Assembly: GCA_029582265.1 (NCBI GenBank)
Contig: CM055816.1
Coordinates: forward strand, 8,184,047-8,248,046
Direction: 5' to 3'
DNA length: 64,000 nt
DNA from: Zoroaster sp. YZ-2022
Lineage: Eukaryota; Echinodermata; Asteroidea; Forcipulatida; Zoroasteridae
Position 1 is the first letter of the stretch. Every line of letters starts with the position of its first letter. Positions 1 through 11,519 of the stretch are shown in pieces. Under the pieces are notes generated by a model. It did not search any database and had not been told where the DNA came from. It saw only the letters and a program-made list of their open reading frames with translations. The position numbers were made by a program, and so were the translations under genes.

Positions 1-110
1 CTGTGTCGGGAGTGATGGTTGCTGTCACCTTTTCTGTTTTCCTTGCGCAACGTGGAATCGTAGTAATTGAAAAACAAGTAAAGATGGGCAGTTGAACAAT
101 ACGACTTACG

Positions 111-1640
111 TACATTTAGTACATTGCTTCTGGCTACAAAAACTACAATCAACGCCCTTTACAATTTCGTCATTGAAGTGCAGGTTGCAAACACTCGATG
201 AGGTTGATTTTCGAGCGGCAGAAGTGTCAGTATTCCTGAGGGTCGAATTTTCAACAACACATGTTTGTCACAGGTTCAGGCACATAACACTTTTGCACAT
301 TTCTACTTCACTAGTAAGACAAGAATCCCCTAGGAAAGGAACCATTAACTGTGAATAGAATTCAGCAGCATCTTGTTGTTGATTACATTTGATGTTCATC
401 TGCATTGCACTCTTGTATTATTGGTTGAACAGAATGAAATGACATTGCTTCAGATGTATTTAACTTCAAAGTTTTCAAACAACTGAATAAGTTGTCGCCA
501 CAGGAAAAGTATCACTTCCCTGAAATTTGGAAACATCAAACTTGGCTTTAGAGATAAAAGGTCGCAATGCTTGAACAGTAGCAATCCACCAACAGGATAC
601 CCCGTCATTTTGAAATACCCCTCATCATGCCCAATGCTGGAGATTGTTGGTTAAAAGTTACTGATCACTGGTTTTTGCTTAGCAGATTTTGTGTAATTAT
701 GCATCTGTTTCATTGTTTCTGAGTGTGGGACTTGCATGTGTTCATTGTTATGTGATTGAAGGTTGTTGCTGTTTGATTTTTGATTTTTTGTTCATGTTTT
801 CTTTGAAGTTTAGACTCTTTGATGGAGGTGTGAGGTAAACCCCTTATTTTGGAGTACTTGTCCTAACACGTTTGTGCCATTTTTCGGAGGTCAATTTTGT
901 CGATTTGTTGTTGACTGTTTTTTTTGGTCTGCAGAAAGCTTCACAGAATTCCCTGTGTAGTGGTAGCATATCTTGTTCATAGCACAAACTCATTCAGTTT
1001 TCTACATCTGTTATATATTAATTTTACTCTTTTAACCTCTTGCATACTTTTCTCAATGATTCCCTGTGTGCGATTATCTGACGTTATATTTTGAAAATTC
1101 GAAGAAATTAGAGCTGTATACTTCTTTGAGTAATTTTTGTATGCTTCTGGATGTTCCATATCTTCCTAAATCATGAATCATAAGCCCTGACCAATTTGGT
1201 ATATTCGGAAGAGAATTCTAGCAAATATTTCATAAAGTCTTTACCGATATATGCATTGTCGGCTAGAGACGCAGCGTCAGTGAGAGAGACTGTCATGTCT
1301 ATTTACTTTTGTAATAGCATTTTCAATAACCCTTTGAAAATGACATTTGAAAAGAAATTTGGTGACTTTGGAAATGAATTCATCTTGGGTTATATTTAAC
1401 TCACGTAAACCTATGTCACTCTCATGTCCAATGGGGTTTTCCTCACAATCCTCCTCATCTGCCCAATCATCAAAGAAATAATTTTCTGTTGCAATGTCTA
1501 TGTCTTCGACTTTACCCTTGAGCTTGTTGTAATGAGATTTCACGAGGTTGGTTGTTGATTTCAGATGTGTGAGAATTGCCAAAAGATTCTATGATTTCAT
1601 CGGTGTCACTCAAACTACTGCATTTTAAGAGTAACCCCAT
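111..1640 (-). pseudogene. Degenerate coding remnant, family not recognised
   Basis: Reading the minus strand from about 1640 down to 111 gives successive protein-like stretches in shifting frames. The longest uninterrupted piece is 1277-1582 (101 codons, acidic centre, Lys-rich N-terminal part). The neighbouring frame over 1190-1300 continues in coding-like fashion after a frame change, and 977-1159 holds a Lys/Arg-rich 60-codon piece. At the low end the minus strand reads into a GTAAGT donor-like site (plus-strand 105-110) after a Cys-rich stretch. Stops and frame changes separate the pieces, so this is either a decayed transposon or gene, or exons of a gene I cannot assemble. No domain was recognised and no function is proposed. 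Confidence 0.25.
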
Positions 1641-2159
1641 CCAGTACATTGCGTCACGAAAATTGTTTAAATGTTTTTATAAGCTGTTCCGACCATAGTT
1701 ACGACCTATATCCAATCGGAACATGTATGGTTTGTACTCTTTCAATACACATTCCACAAACCCCATTGACTTAAAATTGAGTCCCATTCTGAAACCAAAA
1801 TCACACCATTATCACATCAGGACAAAACATATACATTGTACCATATGGAAGACCATGACATCAACGTACTCCTTACATGTAATTAGGTCACAATTCTTAA
1901 TTAATTAGTCATGTGACAGTATATTTAATTAGGCAATCTTGTTACCACCATATCTCAACAAGTATACATCTGATCCTCATTTTCTTTGTCAATTATATGT
2001 AGGATAATGTAGATGTGCATTTTGTCATAACATTTCATATGACGTTATCATTACGTATCATAAAGTGCTTTTTTTCATAACATATATAAACGCAGTGACT
2101 GTCCCCGACATATTGGTCGAAGAATTACCTCTACTGCTGATTAAATGAGCCAGTAAATT
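1641..2159. other. No gene seen; AT-rich intergenic DNA
   Basis: Short open frames only, with no domain or convincing splice signals. A TATA-like stretch lies near 2085-2095 with no supported transcript downstream. Confidence 0.5.
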
Positions 2160-2245
2160 TCAGTTACAGTGTTCATCTTAAACCAGGACACAGATTCCAT
2201 GACCTGCTATGATTGTGACGATATTGTCCCTTTAAGGTTACAAAA
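2160..2245. repeat. Dispersed repeat fragment (copy 1) ending in CCCTTTAA
   Basis: This stretch aligns with 38100-38200. Both share a block around 'agactaggaca/aaccaggaca', then 'gattccatg.cctg', then 'tgat.gtgacgatattg.cc', and both end in CCCTTTAA. The TTAAAGGG terminus resembles ends of T2/Kolobok-type non-autonomous elements (TTAA target, AGG termini). The other end of the element was not found, so the class is an inference. Confidence 0.4.
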
Positions 2246-4535
2246 TCACGGTATTAGTTGGCATGCGCAGTAATAATTATTGTTACGTCAGGATTATGAA
2301 GAGTCTTGATTGATTTATAGAATTTATTCGGATAAAAAGATGATAGTACAAGACACATTACAAAAATACAAGAAAAACACACCATATTTATCAAGGATAA
2401 CCCAAAAAGCCAATAACATATATAGGCTTATTTCCATTGGGGTCCTTACATCAAAACATCAAAAATACAAAACAAATCACAAATGTGAAAGACAAAGACA
2501 GTTCAAAGATACCACCACACCCAAAGGAACAAATAAATCATAAATATTATACAATCGCTCGTAAATCTACACGGCAATGTTGAGTTACGATAAAATTACT
2601 GAAGGTTTGTTATTATCCAGCATATGCTAAAAGGAATTAAGCATCAGTTTGGCAACATTATAAATTTTGTAAAGTTTACTTATTAAATGGATTTAGTTAT
2701 CGGAGATTTTTTTAATAATTAATTTATGATGTAAAAAACGGAAAATTTACATGACGCTCTTTTGCTTTAAGTGAATGATTTGCTATGTGCACTTCATCTG
2801 AATATCAAAAAATAGGCCTAAAATCTGTTTTGATATTTCGAAATCATAAAAAGATGTCAGTGGTGGCCATATTCATGGGGCTACCACCATGCACAAGTAT
2901 GTATTTAAATGTGAAGAAAAACTTACCAATCGAACATCAGCTACTTTTGCTCCGGCGTGCAATTCACACCGATATTGAAGCGATCGTCAGCCATGGAGAC
3001 ATAACCCTCAGTCATGGAACGCCATTGAGGTCACCGTACACCATAACAACCTTTTGAAATAATATTAGATAAGTAATGGTAAAATCTACATACATACCGT
3101 GTTCTCTGAACCGCATTTTGGATCCTCTATCCACTGGCGGCAGAATGATTTTGAATGTGTGAGAGTGGGGAGGGGGATGGAGGCAAAACCAGAGATCAAA
3201 TGAAGCTCACGGTGTGGGGTCCGTGTTCAGGAGGCTCAATGTGAACCTTGAACTATTTCAATTTATAAAATGTGATTTTATTTTGTCCATTTTGAAAATG
3301 ATGTCTTAATCTTAACAAGAACTTTTTTTTTTAAATAACGACCAAAACAGCTAGTAATCATCATTGGGAATACTTTATGTCACAGTAAATGTTTTGCAAA
3401 CGAGGTCCAAAAAGTTAGTTATTATCACCGATCTGATCAGACGTTCATTTGACGGTATTGCTTTAAAGGGGGTGTACAACATTAGTGAAAGGGAAGGTAT
3501 AACCTTTGTATTTGGTAAAGTACCGGTACGTGCATTTCAACCCTCTAGTTTAAAATATATATAACAAAACTAACATGTGAAAGTTTTATTTTTTTTAAAT
3601 ACGTTTAAAAGTTAAAATCGTTAACTTTTAGTGGTTAATCTGGTTAGTGGTACACATGGTACATATAGCCTAAATATAATATACAAAAAGTTTACCTGTC
3701 TGTGTGATTGTCCATCTTCAGGATAGGGAAGGCTTATTTTATTTTGCCTCCACCTGATGCCTTTCTTCCATTTTCTGAACGTTCTCTGTACCCGGTTCCT
3801 GTTTTATTTTCCTTTTGGTAGTTCAACTTAAAATAAAGGGGAAAATTACTTGTTGGCAAACTGGACATTTTCAAGAATTTAGACAACTTCTCGTGGTTTT
3901 AAATCACCAACATCGATATGGGGGTCGGATTACTTGCAGTGACCAGCGACTCACCGGCGATGACCCAAAATTAATGTTGGTGAGGGCGTCGATTTCATGA
4001 GACAATGACTTTTGACCATACGACGCCGCTGCTTGCAGAGTGACAAGAGGTTTGTGCGCATGCGCCTTTTTCTGCTCTGTATAGCGCCCTCTATTGGTGT
4101 TGTTTGACCAACTTTAAACAAGGTCGCGTCTTTTGAAATTTGGCAAATCGACTGGAGGTGTACGATCAAAGTAAGTGCAAATGCCAAATGACCTCAATGA
4201 ACAAAGATCACACATCAATCTACAGTCATGGCTTTACAAGATGACACGTTTCTGGGTGAATTCATCGAAACCCGCGAAGTGTAAAAAGCGTCTTCAATGT
4301 GCATCACATATTGAGCATCCGTTAAATTTTACAGATCGGGAGAAGCTAATTATTGGTCCATTTTTGACGTTATTATACGTCTTTTGTGAATAATTTTCTT
4401 GAAAAATCAAGCATAGGAGGGTAGTTAAACTCACGAAGAACAGTTTCATGGTGATTATACCTTAACAAACCCAAGTAACGTCCTCTGGGCAGCAATTCAA
4501 AAAAGATGAAATATTGCTATTGATTACATCTTCGC
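2246..4535. other. No gene seen; unique AT-rich sequence
   Basis: Several open frames of 60-90 codons occur on both strands (for example 2785-3057), but none has a recognisable motif or flanking splice logic. A fragment 'tagcgccctctattgg' at about 4081 resembles common degenerate repeat sequence. Nothing else can be supported. Confidence 0.4.
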
Positions 4536-4540
4536 TGTTT

Positions 4541-4541
4541 A

Positions 4542-4572
<31 letters not shown>

Positions 4573-4695
4573 TATGGACTTATATAGCGCACGTATCCAC
4601 CAACTAAGTGGTGCTCAAGGCGCATTCTTTTTTACGTGTATTACACAACACACGGGACCTACGGCTTTACGTCCCATCCGAAGGAAAACAATCCT
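4541..4695 (-). mobile_element. 3' tail of a CR1/L2-like LINE (5'-truncated)
   Basis: On the minus strand the sequence runs 'ccttgagcaccac..', 'gcgctatataagtccatac' and then an (ATT)n tail (plus-strand AAT repeats at about 4541-4571). A GCGCTATATAA-like block followed by ATT repeats also ends the larger element at 5.6 kb and the insertion at 18.2-18.66 kb, which carries a recognisable reverse-transcriptase C-terminus. This copy is therefore a very short 5'-truncated insertion. The block near 4655-4685 probably belongs to the same repeat. Confidence 0.6.
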
Positions 4696-5600
4696 TAAAT
4701 TAATTTAAAATGGAAGAGTGAAGAGAATATATGTATTAAATATTGGTTCATATTGGCTTATAAACTCAAATCATTCCCCGTTTGTTTTATATTCTAACGT
4801 TATTAAAAAATTATGTAACCCCCTTACAATGAAACGCCCACAATCTAATCCGTGTTTGTATATGCACACGCATACACAATGATGTCATCCCAAAAACGTA
4901 ACGGGTTCCCCAGAAATCTTTTGTTTAACAACGCTAAAGCCGCAGGGGAATCCCACCGTTTAAAATTAGCTACTGGGTTTGCTGAAATAACAAAGTAATA
5001 ATTAGTTAAAATAAGAGTTCTTTCACCTACCATACTTTTTATGTCTCAAGGAAAATTCACCTTCAGGAAGAAAATCCGCTTTGAAATATTACCTTTTTCA
5101 GCGTGCGCACTGTTGTCAAGGGCCAGAGTTGTGCACATAAAAACTTCAAGGAAATTCGCGCGTTTGCCCATATTGCTGTAATGTTAGTTCAATATTTGCA
5201 GACGACATATTCTTTCTAATCCTATTGGTTAAACATTCTCTTTGAAATTAATTTTCAGTATGTAACAGGCGTTTTTATCAATGAACTCCGCGACGGAAAA
5301 AAAAATAAGGTCACGTTATGAATATGCATTTTGTATGACCCTTCAAAATTCTCGCGCATGCGCCAAACCACATATGTCGCCTGCAGAGCATTTTGAACAG
5401 CGGTGACGAACACCCAAGAGAGAGACCAAAACTGCTGGACAAACCCGGTCGTAAATCAATTAGACCATGCTCGATTACACTGCAGCAATTGTAAACAAGT
5501 ACTGGCCATCCCAGCCACCCTGTCTAGTGTTAACAAATTATTCGAGCTCAATTCTGGCCTCAAATGAATTATGAAATGTTATAAAAACATTAGTTTATTA
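4696..5600. other. No gene seen
   Basis: Intergenic DNA with a CpG-containing patch near 5340-5400 (a GCGCATGCGC-like palindrome at about 5355). No motif-bearing reading frame or repeat copy was identified. Confidence 0.4.
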
Positions 5601-7950
5601 TAATAATAATAATAATAAAGATTTTTAGCGCGCACATATCCACCCTGCTGGGCGCTCAAGGCGCGGAAACAAAGAAAAACATTAATACCAACAATATACA
5701 ATGATAGCATAGGAAAACAAATTATGTACCGAGATACATGTACCTACAATACAATTACAAATATACATCATCTTTGAAGAGTTGTGACATAAGATGAGTT
5801 TTAAGCATCGACTTGAATCTGGTTATACTATGACAAGATTTGAGTTTAGTTGGAAAGATGATTCCAGAGTCTCAGGCTGCGACGAAAACGACCTATCACC
5901 CCAGTTCCGTTTTGAAGTTGGTTCCTTCAGGGTGACATGTTGCTGGAGCGCAAATGCGTGATGGGTGTAGACTTTAAGTAGTTCAGAAATATAAATTGGA
6001 GCAATGTTATTAAAGATTTGTGAACAATTAGCATAAGTTTAAAAAACAATTCTCTGTGAAACAGGAAGCCAGTGCAGTTCTTTCAAGATTGGCGTGATAT
6101 GGCATGACTTTTGGACAAAGTCACAACACGAGCTGCTGTGTTTTGTATGTGCTGAAGACGAGATATTTGATTCTGCGGAAGACCGTAAAGGAGAGCATTC
6201 CCGTTATCGAGCCGTGATGTGACAAACGCATGTATTTTGTGTTCAGCAGCACTTTCATTTCAAGTATTTCCTAATTCGGCTTATATTTCTGATATGAAAT
6301 GATGATATACAGAACAATATGTTGGAGATATGTGGTTTTAAGTCATTGTCAGAGTCAAATATAACACCCAAATTACGTGCATGTAATGAGGGGTTATCTG
6401 CGAGTCACCAATTATGTAATAAATGGAAGAGAAACTTTGAACAATTGCTGACGTGATCCAAATAGAACAAATTCTGTTTTTCATCGTTCAATTTAGGAAG
6501 TTTTGTCTCATCAACTTCGAATCTCTTGAATACATTTCTCCAGTGTTTTAATGCAGGAATCAGCAGGTTCTTGAGAAAGATTTAAAAGTAATGTAAAGCT
6601 GCGTGTCATCAGCGTAAACATGGTAATTTAAATTATACTTCAAAATGATATCACGAACTGGAAAGGTATAAACAGTAAACCACTGTGGGCCGAGCATAGA
6701 GCAGGGTACAGAATAGTCAAAGTAACAGGCTCGGAATAGCGTTACCAATACAAACATGCTGAGGCCTATTTAAAAGGTGGGACTTACACCAATCCAGGGC
6801 TGTGTCATGTATTCAAAGATGATATTGAAGGCGGGAGAGAAAAGTTTTATGATCGACAGTGTCAAAAGCGGCGCTTAAGTCTAACAAAACTAATGCAGTG
6901 ATTTTCCCTCATCCATGGCAGATAAAATGTCATTGTTGACGCGAAGAAGGCAGTTTCCGTTCCATGAAATGGTTTGTAGGCTGACTGAAATGTGTCCGAC
7001 AGGTTATTAGCTTTGAACATGGTCGGAGATCCGTGATGAAACAACTCGCTCGATTGTTTTCAAGGTACTTTAAATTCGCTACTGGTCGGTAATTTTTGAA
7101 AACTTCCTTGTCCAAATTGGGTTTCTTTAGGGTGGTTTAACATGAGCAACCTTCTGGCTATAGGGAAACAACCGGAAGAAGAGATCTGTTTACAATAATT
7201 GTGATATACTTAGCAAACACATCAATATTTTGTTTTATTAGCGAAGTTGGCACTGGATCAAGTTCACATGATTTTGATGGCGATTTCATGATGAGTTTTC
7301 TTGATCTCCGTAACACTAGTAGGCTCAAACATGGACAGTCTACATTGTGGATCCTTGCGTGATGGTGTTTGTGATAGAATGGCGGGTACTGAGGAAAGAA
7401 CGACGGATATTCTCAATTTTTGTGACAAAAAGTTTGAAAAAGCATTTGCGAGGGTCCTGATCAGGTGTGTAGATGGAAGCACTGGAGCTTTGGGTTTATG
7501 TAAGCAGCTTTTCAACAATGTTAAAGTTTTTCTGATCACCAGAGCTGTCTTCCACAAGAGATGAGTTATTTTGCCTGGTTAATCATGTTCTTCACAATAT
7601 CACGTTGGTTACAGTATTCTTGCCGATATACTCCAAGTTTCCCATTGTCACGCCATCTTCGCTCAAGTTGACGGCGGATTTTCCTTGCAGCACGGATATC
7701 ATCATTGAACGGGGGATTCAGATTGTGGTTTAACAGTTCGAGTTTTTTGCGGAGCATGATCATCAAGATGTTACGGACAGTAGATTCAAATAGACTGACA
7801 CAAGAATCCAGCTCACCATCTTCAAGGTTTACATTTTCAGTTGAGATTCAATATCATGACATAAATCTTTAATATTTACTTTTTCCAGTGGCGAGTAGTT
7901 ACAGAAATGGTAGGTATGGGAGGTTTTTATGGGGAGTGTAGGCCTAGTGA
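5601..7950 (-). mobile_element. Degenerate CR1/L2-type non-LTR retrotransposon (LINE)
   Basis: Minus-strand reverse-transcriptase remnants appear in the expected order. At 7566-7766 lies the pre-RT segment with 'NPPFNDDIRAARKIRRQLE'. At 7080-7115 is an early RT block 'FKNYRPVANL'. At about 6605-6616 is the catalytic YADD in context 'YADDTQLYI', typical of CR1/L2-like RTs. At about 6075-6105 is the C-terminal block 'LKELHWLP', followed near 5860-5900 by the 'GDRSFSS' region. The 3' end is the GCGC block at 5628-5660 and an ATT tail at 5601-5622. These pieces lie in different frames with intervening stops, so the element cannot encode an active polymerase. The endonuclease half is not seen, which implies 5' truncation. 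CR1 versus L2 cannot be settled by eye. Confidence 0.75.
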
Positions 7951-9000
7951 CTGCGATTTCTTTTTATGAATTTGATGTTGAAGGGCAGGTACGATACATT
8001 CCTATTCAAAATGAATATTGTTCCTTTAATTAATCAGTTTGGTTATATTTATTAATTGTTTAATGGCACGAGATGATTTTAAGAAGAAAAAAAGTTCTAA
8101 ATGGGCTTATGCGGAGATTGGATTGCTTTATTGTAAATAATACAATGGAATAATGTAATGATCTCTCTGTGTTCTATAATAAATGTGTTTAGTGGGGAAG
8201 GGATATGTCCCAGAGGGTATTCACCATTGTAATAACCCGAATTAGAGAGCTTATTTCGCACTGCGTGCTGTTTCAAACATCTTACTCCGTCTGACACAAT
8301 TTTCAAAGAAAACTTGAATGAAAATTTAAATCTGAAATGGAAAGATCATCAGCTGATATGATGATCAGTTATGTCGATATATATGAATGCAACTTATTTT
8401 CTAATTTTTCAAAAACGAAAAGTTTGAAACTTTCTATGGTCGTCTATATACATATATTTTTGATTCTTTAAAATTATAATCGTGTACAGGAATTTGTAAA
8501 AGTACTGCCTTGGGTTTCTGGGCTACATCCGGCCAACATCATCATTTGCCTTCCATCACGCTCCCAGGTTGGTCTGCATATCATATAATTTATCATCTGA
8601 GATAATTGTTACGTTAAAAGACAGGCTTCAATTAACACGTCAACCTTTCTGGGATCTGCTGACAGATGCAGTTAAAAACCACCAAAAAGTGAATAATAAC
8701 AACAGCCAAATTGTCGCCTGACCCTTGATGATGGGATCTGCCTTCATTAACGGCCACATACATTACAGATTACTAAGTGATTAACCAGCTGCCTCCATGT
8801 GTTGCTATTTTCCAAACCACTTGTGTTAGAAATGCTATCCTGTTACAGTTAGGTGCAAACTCACTCGACCTATCATTAATATCCCTTCTCTAAGTTACTG
8901 TGAACAAAATCAGCATATACTAATGACAATGCATGACGTGAAGCTATACTAAATCACTTTTGGTACCATAGAATAAAGTTTTCGATGAATTATTTGATAC
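7951..9000. other. No gene seen
   Basis: AT-rich sequence between the LINE and the satellite. The 69-codon minus frame at 8097-8306 has no motif or splice support. No repeat copies were recognised. Confidence 0.4.
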
Positions 9001-10665
9001 ACATTCGAATATTTGTCCCTTTAAACACGGTCCAATTTAATTAATAATGGGCCAAATTTGCCTGAAAAATAAGAAAAAGGCCAGAAAAAGTGCAGACACA
9101 TTCCAATATATGTCCCTTTAAACACGGTCTAATTAGACACTAATTAATGGGCCAAATTTGCCTTAACAAAATTAAGTGTGGACGAGTGACATGTTCTTTA
9201 TGATTATCAAATAAAAAATTAATATTTATAAGAGATGTTTGGTACATTTTGTTTTTAGTGAACCCCTTTTTGCACAAAAAAGGAGAAATGCGTGAAAACT
9301 TTTAGCAAATTTCGAAAATTGTCCCTTTAAACACGATCTAATTAGACACTAATTAATGGGCCAAATTTGCCTTAACGGAAATTAAGTGTGAGCATAGACA
9401 TGTTCTTTATGATTATCAAATAAAAAATTCATATTTCTAAGAGATGTTTGGTACATTTTGTTTTTAGTGAACCCCTTTTTGTACAAAAAAGAAGAAATGC
9501 GTGAAAAAGTGCAGACACCTTCGAAAATTTTCCCTTTAAACACGGTCTAATTAGACACTAATTAATGGGCCAAATTGGCCTTAACGGAAATTAAGTGTGG
9601 GCATTGACATGTTCTTTTAGATTATTAAATAAAAAATTAATATTTCTAAAAGATGTTTGGTACATTTTGTTTTTAGTGAACCCCTTTTTGTAGAAAAAAT
9701 AAGAAAATGCCAGAAAAAGTGCACACATTCCAATATTTGTCCTTTAAACACGGTCTAATTAGACACTAATTAATGGGCCAAATTGGCCTTAACGGAAATT
9801 AAGTGTGGACAATGACATGTTCTTTATGATTATCAAATAAAAATTCATATTTCTAAGAGATGTTTGGTACATTTGTTTTTAGATGAACCCTTTTGTCAAA
9901 AAGAAGAAATGCGTGAAAAAGTGCAGACACCTTCGAAAATTTTCCCTTTAAACACGGTCTAATTAGACGCTAATTAATGGGCCAAATTGGCCTTAACGGA
10001 AATTAAGTGTGGGCATTGACATGTTCTTTATGATTATTAAATAAAAAATTTATATTTCTAAAAGATGTTTGGTACATTTGTTTTAGTGAACCCTTTTTGT
10101 AGAAAAAATAAGAAAATGCCAGAAAAAGTGCACACACATTCCAATATTTGTCCCTTTAAACACGGTCTAATTAGACACTAATTAGTGGGCCAAATTGGCC
10201 TTAACGAAAATTAAGTGTGGACAATGACATGTTCTTTATGATTATCAAATAAAAAATTAATATTTCTAAGAGATGTTTGGTACATTTTGTTTTTAGTGAA
10301 CCCCTTTTTGTAGAAAAAATAAGAAAATGCCAGATAAAGTGCAGACACATTCCAATATTTGTCCCTTTAAACACGGTCTAATTAGACACTAATTAATGGG
10401 CCAAATTGTTTAAATAAATTAAAAGTGTGGACAGTGACATATTCTTTATGATTATCAAATAAAAATTAATATTTATAAGAGATGTTGGTACATTTTGTTT
10501 TAGTGAACCCCTCTTGGTACAAAAATAAGAAAAGGCCTGAAAAAGTGCAGACACATTCTAATATTTGTCCTTTAAACACTGTCTAATTAGACACTAATTA
10601 GTGGGCCAAATTTGCTTTAACAGGAATTAAGTGAGGGCATTGACATGTTCTTTATGATTATTTAA
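9001..10665. repeat. Tandem satellite, unit about 208 bp, about eight full copies plus a partial
   Basis: A unit containing 'tgtccctttaaacacgg', 'ctaattagacactaatta', 'gggccaaattgg' and 'agatgtttggtaca' recurs with starts near 9014, 9112, 9319, 9529, 9737, 9943, 10149, 10362 and 10568. The first step is only about 98 bp, so the first copy is internally truncated. The remaining steps are about 205-213 bp. Copies differ by substitutions and short indels, mostly in A and T runs. No coding potential is apparent. Every unit carries CCCTTTAA, also seen at 2228 and 38189. Confidence 0.9.
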
Positions 10666-10739
10666 CAAAAGTACATTTAAATAAAAGGTAATAGGTAAAA
10701 TTAACTGTTAATAATTTGACCAACGTCAGTAAATTGTGT

Positions 10740-10910
10740 CGGTCATTCCCGTTTTCTGAATTCGCGGCTGTGAATTCGCTCTTGGGAATTCCCAACCGCG
10801 AATTCGCGGCTGCCAATTGCGGATGGCTTTTCTGGCCCGATTCGCGGCTAGCTTCAGTCTGGTTGTTCACCTTACCATGGCCATCAGTTGTTGTTGTTGT
10901 TGTTGTTAAT
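10740..10910. repeat. EcoRI-site-rich short repeats and (GTT)n microsatellite
   Basis: The motif 'gaattcgcggctg' and near-palindromic 'gggaattccc' recur between 10757 and 10820, giving alternating inverted copies. A GTT microsatellite follows at about 10888-10908. Open frames on both strands (10716-10961 plus, 10658-10924 minus) are probably by-products of this simple structure. Confidence 0.5.
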
Positions 10911-11519
10911 GGCACTTCTGGCAATCTATGTGCCCTTTGTGCCAGTTGCTGTACGGATTGACCAGCGCATGCGCGCAGAGATGCGAATGAAATGAGACTG
11001 CTTAAAGTTTTTCCTTCTATATTTTATTGTGAGCTAATATACTAGAAGTAATCTTGATGGACCGGTACAATGCAAAAGAGAATAAAGAATTAAAAAGAAA
11101 AGAGATAAACCCAAACCCAAATGTCAAACCCAGGTTACTATAGCGTGGTCTAGAAAAAAGAGAGGGCTGGGTGCCGGTGATCCTCCAGACATAGAGCGCC
11201 GCGTGTGTTTCCTACCGGTCCGTCTCCTTGCAATTTAGGCCCGTGCTCCGCTAGGTAAAATTTGCAGAGCCGCAACACTTCAGATGATGATAAGGCGGCA
11301 TCCTGTCCAGCCAATCACCAAAACACCCAGTGCTCTGAAAAAATGAAACTTGTGTATATAAGAACTATGTATTATTTTAATATTTTCCTAAACTCTCTTT
11401 AATAAATTGCAATATATAGGTTATGTTATTTTTGGATCCAAATATGTCATGTATTGTCATTTGATTATTAGTATATTTTAGAGCCTTTGTAATTTATGTC
11501 TATTATTGGTATATTTTAT

